Shown here one piece after another: positions 27,981 to 37,359 of a stretch of 64,000 nt of DNA. The stretch comes from Streptomyces sp. NBRC 110035. GTDB taxonomy: Bacteria; Actinomycetota; Actinomycetes; Streptomycetales; Streptomycetaceae. The stretch spans positions 62,001-126,000 of the forward strand of contig NZ_BBNN01000018.1 of assembly GCF_000829695.1 (NCBI RefSeq), in the 5' to 3' direction. The stretch's first letter is position 1. The number at the start of each line of letters is the position of its first letter. Below the pieces are notes generated by a model. That model was not told the origin of the DNA. It ran no database searches and worked only from the letters and a program-made list of their open reading frames with translations. The translations under genes and the position numbers were made by a program.

Positions 27981-28790
27981 TTGTTGTACGGCGCGATGAA
28001 GGTCACCGTCGGAGGGTCGCTGAAGCTTGCCTTCAGACCCTGGGTGGAGGGCCTGGAGCACGTCCCCGCGGAAGGTCCCGCCATCCTGGCCAGCAACCAC
28101 CTGTCGTTCTCCGACTCCTTCTTCCTGCCGGCCGTCCTCGACCGCAAGATCACCTTCATAGCCAAGGCCGAGTACTTCACCACACCGGGAGTGAAGGGCC
28201 GGCTGACGGCCGCCTTCTTCAGGGGCGCGGGCCAGCTCCCGGTGGACCGCTCCGGCGCGCGTGGAGCCGGTGAGGCGGCGATCAGGAGCGGCATGGAGGT
28301 CCTCGAACGCGGCGAGCTGTTCGGCCTCTACCCCGAGGGCACGCGCTCGCCCGACGGACGTCTCTACCGCGGCAAGCCGGGCGGCCTCGCACGCGTGGCG
28401 CTCGCCAGCGGCGCGCCCGTGATCCCGGTCGCCATGATCGACACGGAGAAGGTCCAGCCGCCGGGAAAGGTCGTCCCGAAACTGGTCCGGCCCGGCATAC
28501 GCATCGGCAAGCCGCTGGAGTTCAGCCGCTACGAGGGCATGGAACACGACCGTTTCGTCCTCCGCGCGCTGACCGACGAGGTCATGTACGAGATCATGAA
28601 GCTCTCCGGCCAGGAGTACGTGGACATGTACGCGACCGCCATGAAGCGGCAGCTCGCGGAGGCCGCGAAGGCCGCGAAGGCCGGGAGGGACGCGGAGAAG
28701 GCCGCGAAGGCCGAACTCGCCCGCGCGGAGAAGGCGGAGAAGGAAGCACAGCGGGAACAGGCTGCCGGGCGGCGGCGGTCCGACCCCTAG
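27981..28790 (+). CDS. 1-acylglycerol-3-phosphate acyltransferase (PlsC-like)
   Basis: Transfers an acyl chain to lysophosphatidic acid or a related acceptor at the membrane. The 269-residue protein has the catalytic NHLSFSD (HX4D) and the substrate motif YPEGTRS, both canonical. The C-terminal 45 residues are an Ala/Lys/Glu repeat-like basic helix that could bind the membrane or nucleic acid. TTG 27981 is used: AGGAAGG lies eight bases upstream and homologues begin with LYGAMK. An adjacent in-frame TTG (27984) is equally possible. Confidence 0.88.
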   Translation: MLYGAMKVTVGGSLKLAFRPWVEGLEHVPAEGPAILASNHLSFSDSFFLPAVLDRKITFIAKAEYFTTPGVKGRLTAAFFRGAGQLPVDRSGARGAGEAAIRSGMEVLERGELFGLYPEGTRSPDGRLYRGKPGGLARVALASGAPVIPVAMIDTEKVQPPGKVVPKLVRPGIRIGKPLEFSRYEGMEHDRFVLRALTDEVMYEIMKLSGQEYVDMYATAMKRQLAEAAKAAKAGRDAEKAAKAELARAEKAEKEAQREQAAGRRRSDP

Positions 28791-28855
28791 GGCGTGTGGA
28801 CGGGGGCGGGCCCGGGGCGAGGACGGGGGACGACATGCCCAGGCAGGAGAGAGTC

Positions 28856-30085
28856 ATGAGGATGTCGGTCGAGCAGCCGCTGTGGCGCGCGCTCGCCGGG
28901 TACCGGGTCCTCGCCATGGTGTACGCGGTCGGCCTGTTCGCCACCGCCTACGAGCACTTCGAGCGCCCCTGGCTCGCCGTCGCCTACTTCGCCCTGCTGG
29001 CCGTGTGGACGCCGGCCACCCTGCCCCGGGTCGCGAACGCCGACGGCTGCACCAAACGCTTCCTCGCCGCCGACCTGACCGTCGCACTCACCGGCATCCT
29101 GCTCACCCCCGTCGCCGACGACCCGGAGCGGGTCGCGGCCGGCGGTCCGACCATGCCGTCGATATGGACCGCGGGCGCGGTGCTCGCCTTCGCCATCAAG
29201 GGCGGCTGGCGCTGGGCCGCCCTCGCCTCCACCCTGGTCGCCGTCGCCAACCTGATCGAACGCGGCGGCCCCGCCCGCGACACCGTGCACAACGTGATCC
29301 TCGTCTGGGTCGCGTCCATCGCCATCGGCTACGTCGTCGAGGTCGCCCGCGCCTCCGAGCGCACCCTCGCCCGCGCCCTGGAGATCGAGGCCGCGACCAG
29401 GGAGCGGGAGCGGCTCGCGCGGGACATCCACGACGGCGTGCTCCAGGTGCTCGCGATGGTGCAGCGGCGCGGCGCGGTGATCGGCGGCGAGGCGGCCGAG
29501 CTGGGCCGGATGGCCGGCGAGCAGGAGGTGGCGCTGCGCACCCTGGTCTCCGGCGGCCTGGTCCCCGTCCCCAGGGCGCCGCAGGACGCGGCGGGGGGAG
29601 CGGCGGCACGGGCCGCGGACCAGGTGCGGGACGACCAGGACGGCACCGGCGGCGCCCCCGTCGACCTGCGTGCCCTGCTCGCCCCGTACGCCGGCGCCCT
29701 GGTCAGCTTCGCCGAACCCGGGGCGCCGGTGCCGCTCGCCCCGGCCGCCGCGCGGGAACTCACCGCAGCCGTCGGGGCCGCCCTGGACAACGTACGCAGG
29801 CACGCGGGGCCGGACGCGCGCGCCTGGATCCTGGTGGAGGACGAACCGGACGAGGTGGTCGTGACCGTCCGTGACGACGGGCCCGGCATCCCCGAGGGCC
29901 GGCTCGCCCAGGCCGAGGGCGAGGGACGGCTCGGGGTGGCCCTGTCGATCCGGGGGCGGCTGCGCGACCTCGGCGGCAGCGCGGAACTGCTCTCGGTGCC
30001 CGGCCAGGGCACGGAGGTCGAGCTGAAGGTACCGAAGGACAGCGACGGCGAACGGGATGCACGGGGGAAGGCGGAGCAGCGATGA
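28856..30085 (+). CDS. macS: sensor histidine kinase (MacS-like)
   Basis: Membrane sensor kinase of the NarX/DegS-like HisKA_3 class. The 409-residue protein has four or five N-terminal membrane helices (about 15-170), a dimerisation helix with the phospho-acceptor His192 in ERERLARDIHDG, an insert rich in Ala/Gly/Asp, and a HATPase domain (N box DNVRRHAG, G box DDGPGIPEG). It overlaps the response-regulator gene by ATGA. Position and sequence fit the S. coelicolor MacSR pair (SCO2120/2121), reported to affect morphogenesis and actinorhodin; I assign the symbol from memory. ATG 28856 has the best ribosome site (AGGAGAG). Confidence 0.85.
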   Translation: MRMSVEQPLWRALAGYRVLAMVYAVGLFATAYEHFERPWLAVAYFALLAVWTPATLPRVANADGCTKRFLAADLTVALTGILLTPVADDPERVAAGGPTMPSIWTAGAVLAFAIKGGWRWAALASTLVAVANLIERGGPARDTVHNVILVWVASIAIGYVVEVARASERTLARALEIEAATRERERLARDIHDGVLQVLAMVQRRGAVIGGEAAELGRMAGEQEVALRTLVSGGLVPVPRAPQDAAGGAAARAADQVRDDQDGTGGAPVDLRALLAPYAGALVSFAEPGAPVPLAPAAARELTAAVGAALDNVRRHAGPDARAWILVEDEPDEVVVTVRDDGPGIPEGRLAQAEGEGRLGVALSIRGRLRDLGGSAELLSVPGQGTEVELKVPKDSDGERDARGKAEQR

Positions 30086-30801
30086 CGACGGACACCGCGG
30101 GTGGAGCGACGGCAGGCGGGGAGCCCGGAGGCGGGCAGGGCCCGGTGAGGGTCATGGTGGTCGACGACCACCCCATGTGGCGCGACGCCGTCGCCCGGGA
30201 CCTGTCCGAGTCCGGCTTCGAGGTGGTCGCCACCGCGGGCGACGGCGACCAGGCCGTGCGCCGTGCCAGGGCCGCAGCCCCCGACGTCCTCGTCCTCGAC
30301 CTGAACCTGCCCGGCAAGCCCGGCGTCCAGGTCTGCAAGGAGGTCGTCGCCGACAACCCGGCGCTGCGGGTGCTGGTGCTCTCGGCGAGCGGCGAACACG
30401 CCGACGTCCTGGAGGCGGTGAAGTCCGGGGCCACCGGCTATCTGCTGAAGTCCGCCTCCACCGAGGACCTGCAGGACGCGGTGCGCCGTACGGCCGTCGG
30501 CGACCCGGTGTTCACCCCGGGCCTGGCCGGACTGGTCCTCGGCGAGTACCGCAGGCTGGCCTCCGACCCGGCACCCGCCCCGGAGAGCGGCGCGTCCGGG
30601 TCGCCCCGGCTGACCGACCGGGAGACCGAGGTGCTGCGCCTGGTCGCCAAGGGCCTCAGCTACAAGCAGATCGCCGAACGGCTCGTCATCTCCCACCGCA
30701 CGGTGCAGAACCACGTCCAGAACACCCTCGGCAAGCTCCAGCTGCACAACCGTGTGGAACTCGTCCGCTACGCCATCGAGCGCGGCCTCGACGACGCGTA
30801 G
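30082..30801 (+). CDS. macR: NarL/LuxR-type response regulator (MacR-like)
   Basis: DNA-binding partner of the preceding kinase. The 239 residues hold a receiver domain (Asp28-Asp29 acidic pair, phospho-acceptor Asp73 in VLVLDLNLPG, Lys in YLLKSAS) and a C-terminal LuxR helix-turn-helix (LTDRETEVLRLVAKGLSYKQ onward, TVQNHVQNTLGKL). All receiver residues are intact, unlike the orphan receiver near the window start. Translation is coupled to macS by the four-base overlap. Confidence 0.88.
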   Translation: MTTDTAGGATAGGEPGGGQGPVRVMVVDDHPMWRDAVARDLSESGFEVVATAGDGDQAVRRARAAAPDVLVLDLNLPGKPGVQVCKEVVADNPALRVLVLSASGEHADVLEAVKSGATGYLLKSASTEDLQDAVRRTAVGDPVFTPGLAGLVLGEYRRLASDPAPAPESGASGSPRLTDRETEVLRLVAKGLSYKQIAERLVISHRTVQNHVQNTLGKLQLHNRVELVRYAIERGLDDA

Positions 30802-30984
30802 CACCGGCCGGACACCCTGGACCGTCCAGCGGCGGCCCTTTTCCGCCAGAGCCGGTGCCCGGGGCCGAAACGCGCCGCTCCCGCCCCGTCCGGCCCGGGC
30901 CCGTCCGTGCCCGGGCCCGTATATTCGCGCGTGCGGCAGCCGTCGCGTACGGAAGCGTTTCAGGCAAGACCCCCGGAGGGACCC

Positions 30985-31980
30985 GTGGAGATCCTCGCGT
31001 TCGGTGTGCAGGCCGACGAGAAGCCCCTGATCGAGCGGGCCTTCCAAGGGCACCACGAGGTGCGCGGCCTGCACGTCTTCCTCAACGAGGACACCGCGCC
31101 CATCGCGGCGGGCCACGAGGCGATCTCCACCAGCGTCAACTGCGACCTCGGCGCGGGTGTCCTGGAGAGCCTGGCGGCCGGCGGCACCCGGATGATCGCC
31201 CAGCGGTCCACCGGCTTCAACAACGTCGACCTGAAGACGGCCGAACGGCTCGGCCTGACGGTCGCCCGGGTGTCGTCCTACTCGCCCCACTCGGTCGCCG
31301 AGTTCGCCTGGGCCCTCGCCATGGCCGTCAACCGGCGTATCGTCCGCGCCTCCACCCGCACCCGCGACTTCGACTTCCGGCTCGACGGGCTGATGGGCCG
31401 TGACATGCACGGCCGCACCGCCGGCGTCATCGGCACCGGCAGGATCGGCGAGGCCTTCGCCCGGATCGCCCACGGCTTCGGCATGCGGCTGCTCGGCTGG
31501 GACGTCGCCGAGAACCCCGCCTGCCGGGACCTCGGCATGACCTACGTCCCCAAGGACCAGCTGCTCGCCGAGTCCGACCTGGTCAGCCTGCACGTTCCGC
31601 TGGTGCCGGAGACCCTCCACCTGATCGACGGGGCCGCCCTGCGGACGATGCGGGACGACGCCGTCCTGGTGAACTCCAGCCGCGGCGGACTCGTCGACAC
31701 CGCCGCCCTCGTCGCCGAACTGCGGGCGGGCCGCTTCACCGGGGTCGGACTGGACGTCTACGAGGCGGAGGCGGGCCTGTTCTTCCTCGACAAGTCCCTG
31801 GAGGCCATCGAGGACGACACCCTGGCCCGCCTCGTCACCTTCCCGAACGTGCTGGTCACGTCCCACCAGGCGTACTACACCGTGGACGCCGTCGGCCAGA
31901 TCATCGACACCACGGTGCGCAACGTCCTCGACTACACCGAGGGCCGCCGCTCGGAGAACGTCCTGGTCCCGCGCAGCTGA
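30985..31980 (+). CDS. D-2-hydroxyacid dehydrogenase (D-lactate dehydrogenase-like)
   Basis: NADH-dependent D-2-hydroxyacid dehydrogenase, most like D-lactate dehydrogenases of the LdhA type. The 331-residue protein has the dinucleotide motif GVIGTGRIGEAFARIA, the catalytic Arg in NSSRGGLVD, Glu in GVGLDVYEAE and His in TSHQAYYT, and the early block STGFNNVDL. GTG 30985 is preceded by CGGAGGG. A TATATT at 30920-30925 is a possible -10 box. Its last 49 bases overlap the 3' end of the convergent trpEG gene. Confidence 0.88.
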   Translation: MEILAFGVQADEKPLIERAFQGHHEVRGLHVFLNEDTAPIAAGHEAISTSVNCDLGAGVLESLAAGGTRMIAQRSTGFNNVDLKTAERLGLTVARVSSYSPHSVAEFAWALAMAVNRRIVRASTRTRDFDFRLDGLMGRDMHGRTAGVIGTGRIGEAFARIAHGFGMRLLGWDVAENPACRDLGMTYVPKDQLLAESDLVSLHVPLVPETLHLIDGAALRTMRDDAVLVNSSRGGLVDTAALVAELRAGRFTGVGLDVYEAEAGLFFLDKSLEAIEDDTLARLVTFPNVLVTSHQAYYTVDAVGQIIDTTVRNVLDYTEGRRSENVLVPRS

Positions 31981-33863
31981 CCCATCAGCTCGGCGACGAT
32001 CGCCGCGCCGTTCAGGGTGAGCACCGACTCGGGGTGGAACTGCAGCGACGCGAACCGGGGTCCGCGCAGCGCGTGCACCTCCCCGTCCGCCGCGCGGCTC
32101 ACCTCGACGCCGTGCGCCGCCAGCTCCGCCGCCGTCCCGTCGTCGCAGCGCGCGACGAAGCTGTTGTAGAAGCCGACCGTCTCCGGCCGCCCGAACAGGT
32201 CGATCTCCGTCTGCGCCCCCTGGTACGGCACCTCCTTGCGGACGGTGTCCAGGCCCAGCTCGGCCGCGACCAGCTCGTGGCCGAGGCAGACACCGAGGAC
32301 GCCGTGCCGGTCGTCCCCGAGCACCGCGGCGGTCAGGCCGCGCAGGAACCGCATCTTCGGGTCCGCCGTGTCGGACGGGTCACCGGGGCCGGGACCCAGC
32401 ACCACGGGCCCCTCGTGCCCGAGCACCGCCTCCCGCAGCCCCGGTTCGTCGTACCGCCGGACGGTGACCGCGAGCCCCGACGAGCGCAGCACATGCGCGA
32501 GCATCGCCGTGAAGGTGTCCTCCCCGTCGACGACCAGGGCATGCCCCTCCAGCGCGGCCGACGGCTCCCGCATCCGCAGCCAGAACGGGGCCAGCGAGGC
32601 CCGCCGCCCGTCCAGCGCCGCCCGCACCCGGGGGTCGTCCGCCAGCCGCGGCCGTACGGACTCCTCGCGCGGGCGCCCGGGACGCACCCCCAGCGCGGCC
32701 AGTACCCCGGCCGCCTTCGCGTGGGTCTCGGCGACCTCGCCCGCCGGGTCCGAGCCCCGCACCAGCGTGGCGCCGACCGGTACCCGCAGCCGCCCGGCCG
32801 CGTCGATGTCGGCGGTGCGGATGAGGATGGGGGAGTCGAGGGTCTGGGCCCCGCCCGCGTCCCGGCCGAGCAGCGCCAGCGCGCCCGCGTAGTAACCGCG
32901 CCCGGCGCCGTCCCGCCCGAGGGGCTCGTACCGCTCGATCACCCGGCAGGCGTTCTGCACCGGCGACCCCGTGACGGTCGCGGCGAACATGGTCTCCTTC
33001 AGCACCTCCCGCACATCCAGCGAGGACCGGCCGCGCAGCTCGTACTCGGTGTGCGCGAGGTGCGCCATCTCCTTCAGCCGGGGCCCGACCACGACCCCGC
33101 CCCCGTCGCCGACGGTGCACATCATCTTGAGTTCCTCGTCGACGACCATCGACAGCTCCTCGATCTCCTTGCCGTCGGCGAGGAACTCCAGCAGATGCCC
33201 AAGGGCCGGCCCGCCGGCCGGGTAGCGGTAGGTGCCGCTGATCGGGTTCATCACGACCGTCCCGCCGGACGCGCGCACATGCACCTCGGGGCTCGCCCCG
33301 ACCAGCGTCCGCCCTCCCGCCGCCTGTCCGGTGTGCACCACGAACGTCCAGTACGCGCCCCGCTCACCCGCCAGCAGCCGCCGGAACAGCGCCAGCGCGT
33401 CGGCCCGCCCGAACCCGGGGATCTCCCCCTCGTACGTCCGCCGGATCACGAAGTTGGCGCCCTCGCCCCGCCCGATCTCCTCCCGCAGCACCCGCCCGAC
33501 GATCCCGGCGTACTCCTCGTCGCCGACGTCGAAGCCGCCGCTCTCCACCCGCACGTCGTGCGTGGGCAACTGCGCCAGGGCCTCGGCGAGCGGGAGCTCG
33601 TGGCGCTCCTCGGGGGTCAGCACCAGCAGCGGGGTGCCGTCGTCACGCACGTCGAAACCGCGCTCCCGGATCTGCCGGAAGGGGATGAGCGCCAGCCCCT
33701 CGTCGGGCAGGTCCGCCAGGCGGTCACGGGAGGTGACGGGGCCGAGCAGCAGCTCCACCACGGTGTCGTCGCGGCCGGGTGTGCGGCGGCGCAGCAGGGC
33801 GAACGGACGGGAGTCGTCCAGCAGGTCGAGCAGGTTCACCGGGCGGTTCATCGATCGGTTCAT
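31932..33863 (-). CDS. trpEG: fused anthranilate synthase (TrpE-TrpG)
   Basis: Makes anthranilate from chorismate and glutamine, with both components in one 643-residue chain. The TrpE part (1-410) shows the chorismate-binding blocks MNPISGTYRYP, SMVVDEELKMM and TVTGSPVQNA. The TrpG part (about 440-635) has the class I amidotransferase nucleophile Cys526 in GVCLGHE and the FHPES His-Glu. GHE replaces the usual GHQ after the nucleophile. The gene is preceded by a leader peptide with three Trp codons and an attenuator, which argues for tryptophan supply rather than a specialised phenazine or salicylate pathway. Start ATG 33863 has a GAGGGA site upstream. Confidence 0.92.
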   Translation of the reverse strand: MNRSMNRPVNLLDLLDDSRPFALLRRRTPGRDDTVVELLLGPVTSRDRLADLPDEGLALIPFRQIRERGFDVRDDGTPLLVLTPEERHELPLAEALAQLPTHDVRVESGGFDVGDEEYAGIVGRVLREEIGRGEGANFVIRRTYEGEIPGFGRADALALFRRLLAGERGAYWTFVVHTGQAAGGRTLVGASPEVHVRASGGTVVMNPISGTYRYPAGGPALGHLLEFLADGKEIEELSMVVDEELKMMCTVGDGGGVVVGPRLKEMAHLAHTEYELRGRSSLDVREVLKETMFAATVTGSPVQNACRVIERYEPLGRDGAGRGYYAGALALLGRDAGGAQTLDSPILIRTADIDAAGRLRVPVGATLVRGSDPAGEVAETHAKAAGVLAALGVRPGRPREESVRPRLADDPRVRAALDGRRASLAPFWLRMREPSAALEGHALVVDGEDTFTAMLAHVLRSSGLAVTVRRYDEPGLREAVLGHEGPVVLGPGPGDPSDTADPKMRFLRGLTAAVLGDDRHGVLGVCLGHELVAAELGLDTVRKEVPYQGAQTEIDLFGRPETVGFYNSFVARCDDGTAAELAAHGVEVSRAADGEVHALRGPRFASLQFHPESVLTLNGAAIVAELMGQLRGTRTFSERRPSV

Positions 33864-33923
33864 CGGTCGTGGTCCCTCGGGACGGGAGGGCCGGCCCGCG
33901 GGCGCCGCGCTGTCCGCGAACGC

Positions 33924-33950
33924 CGAAGGCCGCCCCTCGGGCGGCCTTCG
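33924..33950 (-). terminator. attenuator hairpin in the trpEG leader
   Basis: Eleven-base-pair perfect arms CGAAGGCCGCC / GGCGGCCTTCG with a five-base loop, 27 bases past the leader-peptide stop and 60 bases before trpEG. It is placed as the terminator stem of a Trp attenuator. As usual in Streptomyces there is no U tract. Confidence 0.8.
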
Positions 33951-33976
33951 CGAAGTCTTGCGTACGCGCTACAGGA

Positions 33977-34063
33977 TCAGTGGGCCGCCGGAGAAGCGGG
34001 CCACCACCAGTTCGGTGCGGAAGGGTTCTGAGCCGAACCGTTCCGGGTCGAAAGCGCGGACAT
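33977..34063 (-). CDS. trpL: Trp leader peptide for attenuation of trpEG
   Basis: A 28-codon frame on the minus strand upstream of trpEG, encoding a peptide with three consecutive tryptophans at 19-21 (PNWWWPAS). Ribosome stalling at these codons when Trp is scarce would alter folding of the downstream leader and prevent the hairpin at 33924-33950. A Trp attenuator of this kind is known for the Streptomyces venezuelae anthranilate synthase gene. TAGGGT at 34076-34071 lies seven bases before the ATG, so even the leader peptide message seems leaderless. Too short for automatic gene calling. Confidence 0.88.
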   Translation of the reverse strand: MSALSTRNGSAQNPSAPNWWWPASPAAH

Positions 34064-34070
34064 GGGACGC

Positions 34071-34076
34071 ACCCTA
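34071..34076 (-). promoter_or_regulatory. -10 box of the trpL-trpEG transcript
   Basis: TAGGGT on the minus strand, seven bases before the trpL ATG. No clear -35 hexamer lies at 17-18 bases. Confidence 0.55.
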
Positions 34077-34188
34077 GCGCATGCTCGGCGCCCGGCCCTG
34101 GTGGGTGCGCCGCCCGTCCACGGAACGTATCCCCCGTCTCACTTGCTGGGCATGGCCCGGAAGGCACCATCCCACCCCGTAATGTTGA

Positions 34189-35544
<1,356 letters not shown>

Positions 35545-35568
35545 CACCGCCCACCCGCGAAAACGGCT

Positions 35569-35615
35569 GGGGTGGGGCGCGGATCACACAGGATCCGCAC
35601 TCCACCCCGCTTTTT
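35569..35615 (+). terminator. intrinsic terminator after the DAHP synthase gene
   Basis: Seventeen-base arms (35569-35585, 35592-35608) pair throughout with two G-U wobbles and are followed by GCTTTTT. This is a classical hairpin plus T tract, uncommon in Streptomyces, just before the iron box of bfd. Confidence 0.85.
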
Positions 35616-35637
35616 GCCCTCCGGATGACAGGTAAGG

Positions 35638-35656
35638 TTAGGTTAGCCTCACCGAT
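35638..35656 (+). promoter_or_regulatory. iron box (DmdR/IdeR-type operator)
   Basis: TTAGGTTAGCCTCACCGAT matches the actinobacterial iron-box consensus TTAGGTTAGGCTCACCTAA at 16 of 19 positions. It stands 48 bases before the bfd start, so bfd should be repressed with ferrous iron by DmdR1 and induced in iron limitation. Confidence 0.82.
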
Positions 35657-35704
35657 CAGAGGTCGGGACGGCACGGCTCAGTACTACGTCGGGAGGTGCA
35701 CCGC

Positions 35705-35932
35705 GTGTTCGTCTGCAGCTGCTTCGGGGTGACCGAGGAACAGGTGAGGAGTCACGCGGACGCCGGGGCCTGCACTCCTCGGCAGATCGCCTCCGCCTGC
35801 AAGGCCGGCACGGACTGCGGCGGCTGCGTGCGGCGCATCCAGGCGCTGCTCGGCCGCGGCGCCTGCTCTCGCCGGCAGGTGGCCGACCAGGGCCGGCCGC
35901 CCCTCGCCACGGAGCTGCCCGAAGCCGCGTAA
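35705..35932 (+). CDS. bfd: bacterioferritin-associated ferredoxin
   Basis: A 75-residue 2Fe-2S protein that reduces and mobilises iron stored in bacterioferritin. The Bfd cluster ligands are present: Cys pair in VCSCFGVTEEQV near the N terminus and CGGC about 30 residues later. GTG 35705 is chosen because GGGAGG lies eight bases upstream; an earlier in-frame GTG at 35696 overlaps that site. An iron box precedes it, and it converges with bfr, its substrate, across only 18 bases. Confidence 0.92.
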   Translation: MFVCSCFGVTEEQVRSHADAGACTPRQIASACKAGTDCGGCVRRIQALLGRGACSRRQVADQGRPPLATELPEAA

Positions 35933-35950
35933 GGCCCGTCGGCCGTCGGC

Positions 35951-36469
35951 TCAGCGGGTCGAGAACCCGCCCGTCCCCGGGCCCGAGGGATCCGGCTGGG
36001 ACTGCTCGATCACCGTCGACAGGTACAGCGCCTCACCCAGCTTCTCGATGAGTTCCAGCTGGGTGTCCAGGTAGTCGATGTGGTGCTCCTCGTCGGCGAG
36101 GATCGCCTCGAAGATGTTGGCGGACGTGATGTCGTTCTTGCGGCGCATGACCTCCACACCCCGGCGCAGGCGGTCGATGGCCTCGACCTCGACCTCCCGG
36201 TCGGCCTGGAACATCTCCGTCACCGTCTGCCCGACCCGCACGTGGAAGAGCCGCTGGTAGTTGGGCAGGCCGTCGAGCAGCAGGATGCGGTCGGTCAGGA
36301 CCTCCGCGTGCCGCATCTCGTCGAAGGACTCGGCGCGCGTGTACTCGGCGAGTCTGGTCCAGCCCTTGTGGTCCTGCAGCTTCGAGTGCAGGAAGTACTG
36401 GTTGATCGCGGTCAGCTCGGCGGTCAGCTGCTCGTTGAGGAATTCGATGACCTCGGGGTCGCCCTGCAT
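35951..36469 (-). CDS. bfr: bacterioferritin
   Basis: Twenty-four-subunit iron-storage cage. The 172-residue protein has the ferroxidase Glu ligands (QLTAELTAINQYF, ESFDEMRHAE, EEHHIDYLDTQ) and Met52 in DEMRHAE, the haem ligand that separates bacterioferritins from haem-free ferritins. The last dozen residues are a Gly/Pro-rich extension. ATG 36469 follows a GGAAGGAG site. Storage (bfr) and release (bfd) genes are convergent; no iron box is evident upstream of bfr, so the two are likely to respond oppositely to iron. Confidence 0.95.
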   Translation of the reverse strand: MQGDPEVIEFLNEQLTAELTAINQYFLHSKLQDHKGWTRLAEYTRAESFDEMRHAEVLTDRILLLDGLPNYQRLFHVRVGQTVTEMFQADREVEVEAIDRLRRGVEVMRRKNDITSANIFEAILADEEHHIDYLDTQLELIEKLGEALYLSTVIEQSQPDPSGPGTGGFSTR

Positions 36470-36653
36470 CGCAGAGGCTCCTTCCACGCGGATGTACGGG
36501 CCAGGTGCGCCGCATGATTCCACCGGTGGAGAAGATCGTCCAGTAAGTATCGACTTAGTAAGCAAGGGCATGCTTGCGGCTTTTTGGTGCGGATTGCCCG
36601 GCTTCATGAGGCCCCGGTCCGATGGGTCACGCGGGGTCTGTCAGGATGGAAGC

Positions 36654-37301
36654 ATGGGTCAGCCGGCGGAACGCGAATCGGAGGAGCGCCCGGCGCAGGA
36701 AGGGGCACGGTTCGAGCTTCCGCCGGGACAGCGACTGCAGAAGGGCTGGCCGGTCACGCACTACGGGCCGGTCCCCAGGTTCCGGTCCGAGCGCTGGGAC
36801 TTCAGGGTGTTCGGCGCCACCGCCGAGGGTGACAAGTACTGCTGGAACCACGAGGAGTTCACGGCCCTGCCGTACCGCAGCGTCGTGGCCGACCTGCACT
36901 GCGTCACCAAGTTCAGCATGCTCGGCGCCGAATGGGGCGGCATCCCGGCGCGCACCCTCCTGGAGCTCGCCCCGCCCGCGCCCGACGTCACCCATGTGAT
37001 GGTGTGGGCCGAGTACGGATTCAGCTCCAACCTGCGCCTGGCCGACTTCTCGTCCGAACGGACCCTCTTCGCCACCCACAAGGACGGCGAACTGCTGACC
37101 GCCGAGCACGGATTCCCGCTCCGTCTGGTCGTTCCCCACCTGTACGCCTGGAAGGGGCCCAAATGGGTCCGCGGAGTGGAGTACATGACCGACGACCGCC
37201 GCGGTTTCTGGGAGGAGCGCGGCTATCACAACGTCGGAGACCCCTGGAAGGAACAGCGCTACTCGTACCAGGAGGAGCCCGGGGACGGCCCCGAACTCTG
37301 A
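36654..37301 (+). CDS. molybdopterin-dependent oxidoreductase (sulfite oxidase fold)
   Basis: A 215-residue protein consisting of the molybdopterin-binding domain of the sulfite oxidase/MsrP family. The molybdenum ligand is Cys83 in VADLHCVTKFSM; HVMVWAEYGFSSNL and PLRLVVPHLYAWKGPKWV are further family blocks. There is no twin-arginine signal, haem or dimerisation domain, so it is a minimal cytoplasmic form with unknown substrate. ATG 36654 lies six bases after a weak -10 box (CAGGAT). Confidence 0.85.
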   Translation: MGQPAERESEERPAQEGARFELPPGQRLQKGWPVTHYGPVPRFRSERWDFRVFGATAEGDKYCWNHEEFTALPYRSVVADLHCVTKFSMLGAEWGGIPARTLLELAPPAPDVTHVMVWAEYGFSSNLRLADFSSERTLFATHKDGELLTAEHGFPLRLVVPHLYAWKGPKWVRGVEYMTDDRRGFWEERGYHNVGDPWKEQRYSYQEEPGDGPEL

Positions 37302-37359
37302 ACCGGTCCGGCGTACGTCCGCCAGGACCGCGGGCGCACAACGGGCGGACCGGGCGGGA

